A DNA stretch of 64,000 bases from Elysia chlorotica (GCA_003991915.1 RQTK01000078.1:666156-730155); one strand, 5' to 3'; positions 10,331 to 23,235 are shown, counted from the stretch's first letter. Numbers and translations: made by a program. Notes: generated by a model from the letters alone, not told the origin.

Positions 10331-12670
10331 ATACAACCCCCTCAAAAAAAAAAAACAAAAAAAAAACAACAACAACAACAAACAAAACAAAACAAAACTT
10401 TATCAAAACAAATAAATGCGTGGCGAGTGACGTATGTTTTCATCTTCATTATGTTCTTAGTTTCCTGCTCAATTGATACGTCTTGATTGTAGTTTTTCAA
10501 GGTCGCGCTCTTATTTATCCTAGATATCAACATGGTACTTTTTTTTAAATTCTGACATCCACAATTCATTAAAAATTTCGGAAAAAGTTGTGATAAAAAT
10601 TAGTAATTTTGCTCTAGTATTTTGTTCCACATGGATTGTTATCCACTAGTAGCCTGGTTTGCATCCCACAGTGATTTCATCTGAAAGAATTCGTCAACCG
10701 ATGGTTTCCAACACATTTAGGTAAAAGAAAACGCGAATACAGTTAAGACCAAAGTTTATTCAATTCCGTTATGTATAATGTTTTTCACAGATAGCATACT
10801 AGTCGCGTTATAATGTACGCCTTTTAGCAATAAAATATGTGTCTTCTAAAAAAAACCCAAAAGAACAACCGGCGACTTTTATTGTCAACATTTGGTTTGT
10901 TTGTATTCGTATCTTTACAGCAATATCTTCTGTTGATTATTTATGTAAATTTGTATCTTTTCCCAAGTTTGTCATATAACTTAGACAATGTTTTCTTTTT
11001 GAATATTCTTTTCAATGTGTTGTCACCATTGATTATATCGCCATGCTTGGATTCATTGGAGCTAAAAAAAATCCAAGAAAAAGGTTATTATCATGCAATG
11101 CACTTCATAAATCAAACCAAGGGACGTCCTTCATCTAAACAGGATGCTAGAAGGCTGACAATTCTAGTAGTGCTCTGTACCAACATGTAGAAGTTCCAAG
11201 TGTCAAATCTCCGCTGGTGCCACACATATCCGTACATGGCTCTTTAGGAAACTAGGGGACGCAAAGCTAACAAAGCATACACCTTTCTCTCTGCTAGACC
11301 AGTTTAGAAAACTGGGCTTCTCCTAACGCGAATGCGTTTTGCGATGCTAGGTAGACATCCAACCCTTCTCAAGCCCGTCACCTTGAAGGGTCTAACCAAC
11401 CTTTTCTTCCCTTCAACTGTATTGTGGAGAGCGATTCAAAATATCTTACGTCCTTCATATTTTTTATCTCCAAAATGTCGCTTTGTTTCTTTATTTGGGA
11501 AATATGGCAGATTCTCTATTAAGTTATCGGCTCATTTCTCGACCATTAGATGCGCTACAATGAAATTCCCTTGTCATACAAGCTTACCACATCAGAGAAA
11601 ATAGCCTCGCCTACGCCAACACTCACGAGATTGGGGAAACCATGTCCTCAAATAAATCCCAGACATCTATTTTTCCAATGTCTCGTGGTGTGCTTTTCAA
11701 ACACACCCATCTTTCGCCGCAAAGTAATGAGATAAACTGGGAGAATATTTCTAAAACCAGAATGCAACGTGAAGCAAATCCCATTATACAATACGTCTTT
11801 TAAAAAAAAGGAACAAGGGAATGCCATGTAGTTTTATTTTGAGTATAGGTAATAAGTAGACTGAGTTTTAATAGACTAGGAGCCGTAAGAAGAACGTCGC
11901 GGTGGCTCATGAATCGGAAGCCTTTTTGAAATTACTAAAGAAATGTTTATGATCAAATGGTTAACGTTTTTAGATGTTCCAAAAAGACTATTCGTGAAAG
12001 TATAACCTTACGACCAGTCTGTCCTTCCTGCCCATCCTATAGTTTGTAATGTCAAGTTTACCTTCATTTTGATTTTTAGTTTTTGAGTGATAAAGCTCCC
12101 TTTAAAAGAACTTGTGTGCTCTTTGCAGTGTCGTTGTTTCTTTTCATTTGTTTCAATGCAATCCTGGTAAAACATAATGCTAAAAAGTACGTTTTTTTTC
12201 TTTAAAAAGAAAGTGTTATGCACACAATAAGTAAATATTTTATGACCTCATTTAACATGATGATTTACCTGACTTTCTATGTAACGGTGGCCTAGTTCTT
12301 TAACAGGTATTGTTAAAAAGAACGGGTCACTGAAATAAACACAGACCTGCAGTAAGAGTTAGCTAGAGTCCACGGCGCTGAACATCTTTGCATCGCGATG
12401 CACACCTGTATTTCAACCCAAAAAAAAAAAAAAAAATTAATGTTCGATGTTTTATAAATATTAAGAAACACCCGGAAAGTTCCCGCAGAGATAGGACACT
12501 TTGCACTTTAAGTCTAGTAGGCTCGTAGACCGAACAAAAATCATTCTCTAAAAATGTCTATAGTTATGCAAATAAACCATTTTGTTTCCTTCGAAGACAT
12601 TGCCATCTAGTTTTTGAAGCCTAGGAATAAGGTCATCAACAAAATCTTAGAGATCTACATTTACATTGAC
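10331..12670. other. Anonymous AT-rich DNA
   Basis: This stretch has an A-rich tract near 10342-10400 and a poly-A near 12421. A hydrophobic plus-strand open frame at 10837-11190 and short ones at 11332-11735 match nothing I recognise and show no splice or start context. Nothing functional is supported. Confidence 0.5.
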
Positions 12671-12672
12671 TA

Positions 12673-12778
12673 CGGTAGAATCGACAAACATGAAGTAGCT
12701 TACGTCTCATGTTAAGCTTTCTTATTCTTATATTGTTGTGATGAGATCTAAGCTACGTCTTGTTTGTGCATTCCACCC
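12673..12778 (+). mobile_element. Fold-back MITE, copy 1
   Basis: The element begins CGGTAGAATCGACAAACATG and ends in a complementary arm (TGTTTGTGCATTCCACCC), so it is almost entirely two arms of about 40 nt around a loop containing AAGCTTTCTTATTCTTATA. It is flanked on both sides by TA, the usual Tc1/mariner target duplication. A second copy in opposite orientation lies at 57585-57692 and shares both arms and loop. The element is non-autonomous and non-coding. Confidence 0.75.
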
Positions 12779-12959
12779 TAGAAGCTAGATCAAGGCGTCC
12801 AAAATATTTTTGCCAAGAATAAAGAGTATCATCGCTTAACATAACCCGCACACAATTTCAAAAGATTTATTATCATTAAAAAATCTATCTCGAATTGTTA
12901 AAAAACGCCCCAAAATTTTCAAATTTTTAAGATTCCTTCGAAATTGCCAATTGAGAGGA

Positions 12960-12982
12960 ACATGCCAGTTTTTCTGGCATGT
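12960..12982. other. Small perfect hairpin
   Basis: ACATGCCAG, a five-T loop and CTGGCATGT form a 9-bp perfect stem. No neighbouring gene gives it a role; it may be chance. Confidence 0.4.
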
Positions 12983-13163
12983 GAGACAGAACCAGCTGCG
13001 CTTTTATTTAAAGATAACAGATTTATGTGTATTTATGAATATTTTTTAATTGAGTTTCTATGACAAAGAAATTGTTTGGTCATTGAGGGTAAAATTGTCA
13101 TTTCCTCGTTCTTTACGTAATAATTTAACAACTAAAATATCATATTAATAGGCACAAAAACTG

Positions 13164-13230
13164 ATAGCCTAAAAATGGCCACACAAACTTTATGTAATAG
13201 CCTAAAAAATGGCCACACAAACTTTATGTA
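13164..13230 (+). repeat. 33-bp direct duplication next to the palindrome
   Basis: Two adjacent copies of a unit starting ATAGCCTAAAAA and ending CTTTATGTA differ by one A. The second copy overlaps the outer end of the palindrome arm that starts at 13217. Confidence 0.9.
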
Positions 13231-13765
13231 TTAGCAAATCGTATTTACGTTCCACCTGAATTCCAGCAAGATTATGAGGTGAACATTTTTTTTTTCTGTA
13301 AAATAATGTTGATGTTCTTTAATCATGTTACTACTTTGACTATAGCTACCAAGAACAGGTACAATGGCGTGTCAAGAAGTTGGCTTGAACATCTGTTTTA
13401 CTATCAGCATTTATTCATACATATTGTATATGCTCTTCTTGGGATAGGAGCAATAGTTAGTATGTCTGCTATTACTCCTCGCTTATCATATAAAATCAAA
13501 TATTAATAAAAGTGTGGAATTTTAATTATTGCTCCTATCCCAAGAAGAGCATATACAATATGTATGAATAAATGCTGATAGTAAAACAGATGTTCAAGCC
13601 AACTTCTTGACACGCCATTGTACCTGTTCTTGGTAGCTATAGTCAAAGTAGTAACATGATTAAAGAACATCAACATTATTTTACAGAAAAAAAAAATGTT
13701 CACCTCATAATCTTGCTGGAATTCAGGTGGAACGTAAATACGATTTGCTAATACATAAAGTTTGT
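13217..13765. repeat. Near-perfect 239-bp inverted repeat with 71-bp spacer
   Basis: Bases 13217-13455 and 13527-13765 are reverse complements with no mismatch that I could find, including a ten-T/ten-A run. The spacer is 13456-13526. Open frames in the arms (LANRIYVPPEFQQDYE and a hydrophobic stretch) appear once per arm on opposite strands and match no family I know. In RNA or single-stranded DNA this would form a 239-bp hairpin. It may be a recent inverted duplication, a fold-back element or an assembly or template-switch artefact. There is no clear target duplication outside the arms. Confidence 0.92.
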
Positions 13766-13829
13766 CCAGCCACAAGTCAAACGCCAGTGATTGACAGCTT
13801 ATTAAAACAGGCGCATAACGTCCCCTCAT

Positions 13830-16740
13830 ACACTCGTTGGCTCAGCCTCCGCAAAGCCCTTTTTGTCCTGAGCGATATTTTATGGCTTTCCAATCAATAT
13901 TTGCTACCCATATTCCACCGTCCCCTTCTTATCTATCTTTGTCTGCCTGAAGTATATAATGTCTGCACGTCTTTCTGCCTCTGTTAACATTTTCTTTGTC
14001 TGTCTGAATTTGAGTGTAGGTAAGAGTGTATGCGTTCTACTTAACTTCGATCTCTCTCCACCTTTCTCTCTCTCCATCTCTCTCTCCCTCCCTCTCTCTC
14101 TTTTCTCTCTCTCTCCCCTTCCTCCAGCCCACCATCTCACAACAAAGAGCTTCAGTTTTTCTGTCTACCCACGCACTGAATTAATTAGTTTTGGAAATAA
14201 AATCAGTTGAAAAGAGTGTCTCCTTACAATGCGCTTGGTTGACTGGCTGAACGAAATGATCTTTTAGAAAGATTAAAAAAAAAGGTTTCCAGTAGAAAGA
14301 AGACTCTGGCCCTCACAAAAAGGTTGAACCCTGCACCGTCCTGCCCGAATTCCTCACAAGCTTACGTTGATTCTCTGATTCCCCAACATTATTTAATGTC
14401 CATGTCAAAGCAAGATCGTAAATAATGAACGCAAACTGCAAATAATTAACTATTAATTTATTATTGTTCACTTCCAAGAATTGTAGCTCAGTTTTATTAA
14501 TTGTGAATATGTGGGAGGCCTTAAATCATTGTGCTCCGGATGGGCTTTATTGAATAACAAAGGAAGTAAAACGAGCAAAACACAAAGAACACTGAAATTT
14601 TCTGGAATAAAAGAAAATCAAGTTATACAGAGTACTTCGCGACACCATTTATAGATACCTTTGTATGCACGCCATTTATGTATCATTTAAACATTTTGCT
14701 CTTCCTACCACTGACAATATTTTAGTTATAATATTCTCTGTGGAAAAGCCTGTAGATTGAGTGTACGGGCCGAATTATACATTTGACAAAAGGAAGTCAG
14801 TTGAAGTATCACCCCTGTCTGGATATCTGCGCTCTGAAAGTTGCTAGTCTCAAATTTAAAGGAAAAATTCAGCCTCAGAATTTTATATTCCTGCACTCTC
14901 TACCTATTGACGGGCATGTTGTTTCATCTTAAAAAAAGTAAATTAATTTTCTTTTCATTGAATGAATAAGATATCTTATAAAGCACTGAAACAGCAGCCT
15001 GTCTTTGATGAAATTTGCAAAGTAATTAGAATGTCTGGGTACAAAGCATCGTCTTGCATCCAAAGTTCATGATAATCTTGATTGAAGAATAATTATCTAT
15101 CCTTCCAACCATAGTCTAATTGTATATCGGTCTAATATCATCTGCATTGTTGCAGTAACAACGTTGTTTAATTTTGTATTCAATGTGAGGAGTGCCCATG
15201 TTTCATCTTAAGGATTACTTAATAAAGCCAGGTCAATACGGTGCAAAAACGTATTTCAACAAACTAAGGAAGCCTGACCCCCCCCCCCCCCCCTTTCAAC
15301 CTCTTTACACACGCAATACCCACATATAATACGGTCTAAATCAAAACGTCATGAAAAAGGTATTTCTATTATCTAGTAACTTATTTCAATCACTTATTGA
15401 AAATTACATGCTTTTACCAGCTGTGCGATACGAAGGAGTTGCACAGAATAACAACACTGTTTTTTGTGTGATAAATTAGAGATTTTAATATAAATAAAAA
15501 AATATTTCCACAGTTTATAACAAAAATCCTATCTTAAATTATATAGTTATACAGAAAAGCTAGAGGTCGCAGCTCCTGCCAAGAATCAATAACGTATACA
15601 CAAGACTTGTCAAGGTTTTGCCGAAATGGCTGACCTGACTTTGAGCCTTTAGCAATGTCCATAGACCTCGCAAATTCAGCTGTTTTCTTTTTATCTCCGA
15701 GGAAGAGCAATCCAATCGTGTCCGTTCTATGCAACTGTGTTTTTCTTCTCCCGTTTTGATTTTGTGGTTCTAAAGCCTTATATGTTTGTTTTTAATCTTT
15801 TTATATCATTGTGAAATGTGAAGTGTTATTTAGAGCGAGCTGTTGGTCTGCCCCGACCTGGATGTTACCAGAAGGACAGTAAGTCATGGCGACGTGGCCA
15901 GAGAGTCTCCACCAAGACTCAACGATTAGAACTAAGAACTTTTTTTTAACATAACGTGTGTATTGCTTTGAAGATGTTGTTGCATGATGAATTCTAAGGA
16001 TTCACCCAGGCTGTCATCCGCAGAATGAATCGAGTTTATCTTTTGTATCTTTTCGTTAACGCTAACGTGTAACAGATCTGAAAAGGAGTTACATCATCGA
16101 GGAGTTGTAAAGTTTAATCCTCGTCAAATAATATTTGATTATTAATTAATAATTTCTTCAATGCTACGTTTTCTAGGCGTTAAGATGTTTGTTGGTTTCT
16201 TCATTATTAAAAATTAATCAAGCTCTCTTGTAATATTAAAACAGTCGCTAATTGGAACTTAAATACTCAAAACACCTGTCCCTCCCCCCTCCAACATCGG
16301 AAAAGTATTTTTTTCTGAAATACACACACACACGCGCATGGAAATTTCGTTAAAGTGAAGGTCTTTTATTTATTAAATAGCCAAAATTAAGTTGTCGTTG
16401 ATTTAGAACCAATATTAATTATATTGTTGTCAATTACAAGCGCATGTCATCTTTGCTTCCTTTCATTTAATTGGAAAAGAAACAGAGAGAAAAAAGAGGG
16501 TGAAAGAGAAAGTAGAGAAAAATAGAAGGAGAGAGGGAGGATAAACAGACATAGAGAGAGAAAGAAATTTAGAGGATAATATGACATAAAAGCACTGTTT
16601 TTCTTGATTTGTCTCCTAAAATCGCCGTTACTAAAGATCGACTCTAATCTTATTGCCCAGAGGTCTTAATTAAATCATTCATTATCTTTGCAAAACCAAC
16701 TCATAAACATTGTGAGATAAATTTTGTATCGTTCCAAAAA
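13830..16740. other. Anonymous AT-rich DNA
   Basis: CT-rich low-complexity sequence occurs at 14050-14125, poly-C at 15280-15294, and GA-rich sequence at 16490-16570. No exon, RNA gene or mobile element is recognised in the remainder. Confidence 0.5.
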
Positions 16741-16747
16741 TAAAACG

Positions 16748-16840
16748 AACAACAACAACAACAACAGCAACAGTAACAGCAACAACAACAACAACAACAG
16801 CAACAACAATAACAACAATAACGACACAACAACAATAACA

Positions 16841-16888
<48 letters not shown>

Positions 16889-16925
16889 AAACAACAGCAA
16901 CAACAACAGTATCAACAGTATTAAA
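16748..16925. repeat. (CAA)n microsatellite
   Basis: A CAA array with CAG and TAA variants; poly-N, poly-Q and poly-V open frames are its translations. Confidence 0.97.
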
Positions 16926-16929
16926 AACA

Positions 16930-18860
16930 AAACAAAAAAGAGGGTATTTTAGAAATACACACGCACACATGTCTAAATATATATTGATGCACTATCTTAT
17001 TTCCCTCTGCGCATAGCAACAAAAATGATGCTTTCTACTTTGTCTCAGAAAGCCATCAACACTAGAAGAAAAGTATTTCCCCACTATGAACTTTTCTCTT
17101 CTCTTAAAAAAACCCACACAATTGAAAACAGCGAACATCAATTTGCCGGCTGTATTTTAGTCTCTTAGTGAAAGTTTTTTTAAAACAATGTCGTAATTTT
17201 TCTTGCAGTCAGACTTTCCAGATCCTTCGTTCTTTCGTATGTTTGAATAATCAAAGTATTGTGAGTCCTCGCAAATAGGAGGCATCTTTGCCCAAACACA
17301 AATATAATTGTGCAGCAGAAGACAGTATTAAATTTGTTTAAATTTAAACGAATTTTGAGGTGAACAAATTCGAGTATCTCAATAATCTTTTAATAGACAA
17401 TAATTATTGTTGGTAATTTGAAATGTAATTTATGTAAACTTGATATTTACCATCATCAATAGTGACTGCTTTTCTCAGAACAGGGACAAAATTAAGTAAT
17501 AGGGTACACTAAATTTGCTAAGACAGTACTTCCGAATTAAGTTTCTCTTCCCCTCACTCTTCTTTCCCCGCTCTCAGACATTCTCGCATCGCATTTGATT
17601 ATTTTATCTCTCCCATAATGTTTCCACATTTTAAGCTAACGGATACAGTCATTGAACTTGAAACCTGATATACAAGTAATGTAAACATTCATAATACATC
17701 ACTTACTATGTCCACAAGCTATCGTGTAATATGTCTTGGATTGACAAAGCAACACTAGGCTCTTAGCTGGCCAATACTTGGTAATATTCCGCCTTTTCTC
17801 ATGATGTGTGTCTGTTGACTAATCATAATAAGTTTAAAATTATTGATATTATCTTGCACTAGCCCAGAAAAGCTCGATAGCAAACTAAATCACGTTACAG
17901 TCTTATAAAGTTTTGTAATCCAATTTTAAAAAGTATAATATATGTCAAAAGCAGGGAGGGCGGAGCAGCTACCTGTGTCGATAATAAAAATTTAAGGGCA
18001 ACATTATATTATAATCGCTTTAATGTTATAAACAAAGATTTACGAAATGTCTTCATTGAAAATTGACTCGTGATCAGCTTAAAGCCAATCAACACAACTT
18101 TCCAAGGCTACTTAACGCAAAGAAATTAATGGTCTTGAACAATCAACCTATTTAACCAGCTCGGGAACCAAACGCCTGTAATAATTTCTTAACGCCTAAC
18201 GATGGATGTTAAAATAACGAACCAACCTAGTAAAACTAACCTTTAATGTGAAAAAACAAACAAACAAAATAAAACAACTCTGTACACTGGATATTGTTTA
18301 GTTATATTGCTTTTCAAGTTGACAATACTGTGACGTTGACTCGATAAAGTGGGCCCCTGCTGCAGGCCAGCTGTTGAGTAAGTATTATTCACGTAGACTA
18401 GAACACAATATCTTGTCAACATTAACAAAATAATAAATACTAGAAATTCTTTGCGGAAACGCAATAACTTAACTTTATTAATAAACACCGTCTCAGAGGC
18501 ATAAGAATACAACTCAAGAATCGCCAGATCCAAATCAGTACTTGACAACATAATTATCTAAATCTATACTAATTTATTCAAACAAAAGCAAAATACCAGC
18601 GTTCACTGCGGCGAGATGTTATAACACGGTCAGCAGTATAAACACTCCTCTCTCTACAAAAAAACAAAACAAAACAAAAATAAACAAACGAGCAAACAAA
18701 AACACAGCAAATGAACAAGCAAAATACATCAATCATTCTACCACTATCCCTCTAGCGTGCTTTGCTTTTATAGACACAAAAACAGATCTAGAAATCTCTA
18801 GCTTACATAACCATAAACATACATCACCCCCTCTCTTCGAAGCCTGAAGTGACTTGGAGC
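16930..18860. other. Anonymous AT-rich DNA
   Basis: No gene or repeat is recognised. Short minus-strand frames at 18243-18551 lack any familiar motif. Confidence 0.5.
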
Positions 18861-18863
18861 ATA

Positions 18864-18881
18864 TTCTCGAACCTTCGAGAA
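18864..18881. promoter_or_regulatory. Heat-shock-element-like palindrome
   Basis: The 18 bases fit TTCnnGAAnnTTCnnGAA exactly, the ideal arrangement for heat-shock factor trimers. It also forms an ATTCTCGAA / TTCGAGAAT inverted repeat. No recognisable gene starts nearby, so function is unproven and chance or repeat origin is possible. It sits between two CACCCCCTCTCTTC words (18826 and 18926 region). Confidence 0.35.
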
Positions 18882-19236
18882 TCTTAGTCCATCGCGGCAA
18901 ACCGTTGATTTGGTGCACACTACTCACCCCCTCTCTTCTTAATCAAACTTCAAGTAGTCTGTAGCACCTAGTAGGTAGATCTAGACTCCAAGACCGTAAC
19001 AGCCAATTTGGTGACAATACTCAATATGCTGGCATAGAAGCACGCGCGCGAACAATTCTGTTGTTGCCATAATTATTAATATTGTAATACTTTCTTTTTA
19101 GATGCATCGTATCATCTTGTAGCAACGAATAATAAGAACATTTCCCGGAAACACGCTGAGAGATTCGTAACCATGTCTTTGTATAGGGTAATTGTTGATT
19201 TCGTTAGATTCGTAATATTTCTTATCTGAGACAGCG

Positions 19237-19282
19237 GCCAGCAGGGGACCAACCATTTTGAACAAATATCTGTCGATTATAT

Positions 19283-19344
<62 letters not shown>

Positions 19345-19425
19345 GTAATTATATTTTGCACTCAGACTCGAACGCTTCCTGAACCCTTGTTTACTTTTGT
19401 TCAAAATGGTTGGTCCCCTGCTGGC
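19237..19425. repeat. 30-bp inverted repeats around a GA array
   Basis: Bases 19237-19266 and 19396-19425 are exact reverse complements (arms begin GCCAGCAGGGGACCAACC). They enclose a short AT segment, a (GA)n array at 19290-19339 and about 55 bp of unique DNA. A (CT)n run starts directly outside the right arm. No target duplication is seen. Confidence 0.85.
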
Positions 19426-19639
19426 TCTTTCTCTTTCTCTCTCTCTCTCTCTATATATCTGAGAGAGAGAGAGCACTAAAGAGAGAGAGAGAGACATAGA
19501 TAGGCAGGCAGGCATATAGACAGGCAGGTAGACAGACAGGCAAACAAACAAAATGTAGAAGATAGACAAAGACAGATGAGGAAATGAGATTCTCTGGGTG
19601 AAATCGACAGATAGACCGACGGATTGAGATAAAGAGAGG

Positions 19640-21056
19640 GAGGAAGCGACACTCCCAACCTAACCTACCCCAACTCTATCTCACGGTACAATGCTATTTT
19701 AAGGCAACAAAGGTATTATTCAGTACGTGTAAGTAGCGCATGCCTACGATAGACATGAGGCTTTCAAACAAACAAAATGGGTAGCCTCGGATAGAGGTAT
19801 TGCAAAGATGTTGTGATTTGTGTGTGTGTAAAAGTTAACAAAAAAAAGCGCAGGAATACTATACTTTTTATGTTTTATTATTGATTATTAAGTGCCCCTG
19901 GTGATAAAGTAGTTCAATATTGACCAGTACGAAAATAATTTTTTCGAGAACAGCGTCCGTTCAACAAGAATAGAAATTCTAAGAGAGAGGTAAATACTGC
20001 AATTCTGCATCCTACGTGTATTATCGATTTCAATGGTGTTGTGTAGAATTACGTAATTGCTCAGTAGGATACGCAGCAGAAAACACAAACAAAGCTGTCG
20101 GTCTTGTGCCCGTTATGTGCAAGATGGTTTATTTCGCCCTCTCACGTCCCCACACACTCTCACGCAAGCAAGGGCAATGCTGTGACATCATGTTTTATGT
20201 TCTCTATGCTAGTCAAAGAACTCGTGAAAAGATTTTTCCTGTTGAACTTTCTTTAAACTGAAAGAAATAGGTGTTTTGCGCGACAATTGCTCAGAACTGG
20301 ACACACGCGGAAAGAAAAAGAATAATAAACATGAAACACTTTAACCTATTAATTTATTTTAATAGAAAATATGATTTGTAAGCCTTTAATCTTAAAAAGA
20401 ACCTAAAGAAAATCCAAATAGATTAATAGTCGTTGGAATCATATTTATTCATTTGACGCAGTGAGAAAAAAAAGGCAGTTACATCCGACCGTTTCGGTTT
20501 TTTCCCCTTTTTTGTGCTCTGTACATTCAACATATGCTCAAAGCTGCTTTGTACAGTGAGTTTCAATGTTTTCTTGTAATCTTCGAAACTTCTTAAAATC
20601 ACCCCCCCCCCACACCTTCCTCGAAAAAAATGGGTGAGCTTAGAGAAATATCTGCATAAATTGAGTCTCAAGTTTTAACACTTTCAAACGTCAAGCTCGC
20701 TACTCTTTAAAAATAAGATGGAAATAACTTCTAGAATGGCTACATCAAACGCAGGCTTCGATGCAATTAAGAATTTCTATGCAAGATGAAGAGGTGTTAA
20801 AAATTAATATTGGTCTGGTTTAAAAAAAATTCCGTTTCCGGTATAGACTCGGCTTACATAAACATTCTCGTCGTTCTTATTTTGTCTGGTTTTGGTTGTT
20901 TATTTTTATTTTCTTTATTTTTGGTTTTAAACATAGTGCCGTTTCTCTGTTTTGAAATAGAATACATTCTAAGATAATATTATAAGTATTAGTTTGTTGA
21001 TGTGTAAACACACAATCTTCTAATGAGCTAAACATAACTATAGAATTAAAAAAAAA
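19640..21056. other. Anonymous AT-rich DNA
   Basis: No gene is recognised. Short open frames at 20016-20261 and 20423-20671 have no familiar motif. A poly-C run lies at 20602-20611. Confidence 0.5.
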
Positions 21057-21651
21057 CATGGACTTCATCGACGTGACCCTCGACCCAAAAAGTGATATCT
21101 ACTAACCCATCAAGAAACACAACAACAATATGAACTATATCAGCAAGCGCAGTAACCACCCCCAGCCTTAAAGAAGAATCTACCCAAGAGCATAAACTAT
21201 TTGATAAATATTACCTAATAAAAATGATGAGGTATTATTTAGACATGCCAGCACAGCCTACAACGAGGCGCTAAAAGGAAGTGGTTTCGACTAACAATTG
21301 TGTTTTAATGCTGATCTAAACGAACAAACAACAAAGGAACAAAAGAAAGAGGAAGATAATTTAGTTCGACCCACCATTTAGCATGGACGTCTCGACGAAC
21401 GTCACACGGGAATTGATAAACCTGATAGACAAGAACTTCCCCAGATCCAACAAATTACATTAAATGATTAACAAAAATGCAATAAAAGTCAGCTATAGTT
21501 GTCTCCCAAACATAAAACAAACATTAATGAACCACAACAAGAACCTACTAGTAAAGTTTAACGCAAAGAAAAAAGCTGACGATGAACGAAAACTCTGCAA
21601 CTGCAGAGTTGAGGCAATAGATTGCCCTATTAGTGGCACTGTATCGTAAAA
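21057..21651 (+). mobile_element. Penelope-like retroelement fragment, copy 1
   Basis: Plus-strand frames give DFIDVTLDPKSDIYYP, YISKRSNHP, YNEALKGSGF, LIDKNFPRSNKLH and AIKVSYSCLPNIKQTLMNHN, then KLCNCRVEAIDCPISG. This is the conserved segment of Penelope-like elements lying between the RT core and the GIY-YIG endonuclease, ending at the cysteine-rich linker. The fragment is broken by several stops and frame changes and lacks both the RT catalytic core and the endonuclease. From 21083 on it is identical to 23867-24435. Confidence 0.85.
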
Positions 21652-22700
21652 AAGAAGAATGTCTAAGATAGGTAGATGATTTGAAGCAGAATGTATTTTC
21701 TATCTGTAAAAAAAGAGGAACAACAGAGATTTAAAAAAGACAAAAAGAAAAAAGACGAGAAAAGAAAAGGAAAATCGTCCAATAGGATCTATATTAAAAA
21801 TACGATAAATTTTGCATGTGGGATATCGCCGTAAAGAATGCTCTACCCCACTTAAACTTTCCGACTTCCTTAGTTTTGTCTTGAAAGTATTATAATGTAA
21901 TTTTTTTACCTTCTTATTCAGTAGCTAAGTATGTTTTTGAACGTGTATTGTGTCGTTATGAAACCCACGTTTCAGCTCTATTGCCGCAGAGTGAAACCTT
22001 TTGTTCTGCTTACTAATTTCGATTCATCAAAAACAACAAATGTTCCTGCGGTTGATATAGCATTTTCGCGTTTTGATACACTTTCGTCGAATCAACACTC
22101 AGTGAATTGGAATAAGTGCAGATTTTGTGAAAGAAAGAAAAAAAAACATAACAACAAAATATCCAAAAGCAATACAAAAGACTAGTGATAAAATAGTTTT
22201 TCTTATATAACGTTTCTCATTATCAGGAAAGAGTTTAAACAGTTATTCTCTTCGTGCAAAAAAATGTTTTAGCATCCGCGAAACCAACAGTAACCGTTAA
22301 ACTTTTAGCTTTGTCCATCCCACAATCCTGACAAATTTCACAAGTTCAAATCTAGTAAAATTTAGAAATACCAAGTAATACAGGGACATTTTTACAGATA
22401 GGCTCATGTAAACGAAACAAAATTTAAGCACAGCTTAAAAACAATTGAAGTCAGAGATAAGGTACCAGAATAATAGGTCTATGTATCGATGAAGAAAGAT
22501 AAGGAAACGTGAGGGAAAAGGGGGGGGGGTAAATAACAAAGATATATAAATTATGGGAAAAGTATTTTATACAACATTTAAAATTGTTAGAAATTGAAAA
22601 AGAAAAAGAGAAAAATTGATATTAAAAGAACGAAAGAAGATAGAAGAAGAAAGAAAGGCAGTCAAGAAAGGAGATGAGAGGAAGAGAGCAAACAAAAGTG

Positions 22701-22703
<3 letters not shown>

Positions 22704-22773
<70 letters not shown>
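22704..22773. repeat. (GA)n microsatellite plus CAT-rich tail
   Basis: A GA array runs directly into an imperfect ATC/CAT-rich segment up to about 22855. It lies in the 2.2-kb block between the two Penelope-like fragments. The rest of that block (21652-22703, 22856-23095) is unrecognised AT-rich DNA. Confidence 0.95.
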
Positions 22774-22775
<2 letters not shown>

Positions 22776-23099
22776 ATCATCATCATCATCTTCATCATCA
22801 TCAATATCACCATCGACATCTTCATCCTCATTATCATCGTCACCATCATTATTTCACGTTTAACATCATCATAATTTAAACCCAAACTTCTGAAACCCTT
22901 GAATCGTCAAACGTTGTTTAATTATATCTTTCTGTTATGATGGGTTGTTTTAATTATATGAAATGCTTCTTTTTCTTTTGACTCTGAATAAAGTATCAAG
23001 GTTGGTCATCCAATCATAGATTTGCCAGTTTTAGTCTCGATGTTTAAAATGTAGTACTTGTCAAACAACAACTACAATCGTGATTATTCTTTAGCAGGT

Positions 23100-23235
23100 A
23101 GTAGTGGTACAATCTGGGCTGAGCTTAGTAGGTATTCACCAATGGTATTGTGTTCGAGCCCATGCGACTCTGCTAAGTAAGAATAAAGTTTTAGTCATGA
23201 TGAAATCCTTCTAGGTCCCAAGAAAGACCACAGAC
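23100..23235 (+). mobile_element. Possible old tRNA-derived SINE
   Basis: GGGCTGAGCTTAGTAGGTAT followed about 30 bases later by TGTTCGAGCCCATGCGAC looks like degenerate A and B boxes of a tRNA-like head. The downstream sequence does not match the type-1 SINE body, so the family is uncertain. Confidence 0.35.

Noticed and set aside
10837-11190. 117-codon hydrophobic frame
   Set aside because: Hydrophobic residues follow from T-rich composition, and there is no recognisable domain or conserved motif.
13279-13829. Two similar open frames on opposite strands as separate genes
   Set aside because: They are the two arms of one palindrome read on each strand.
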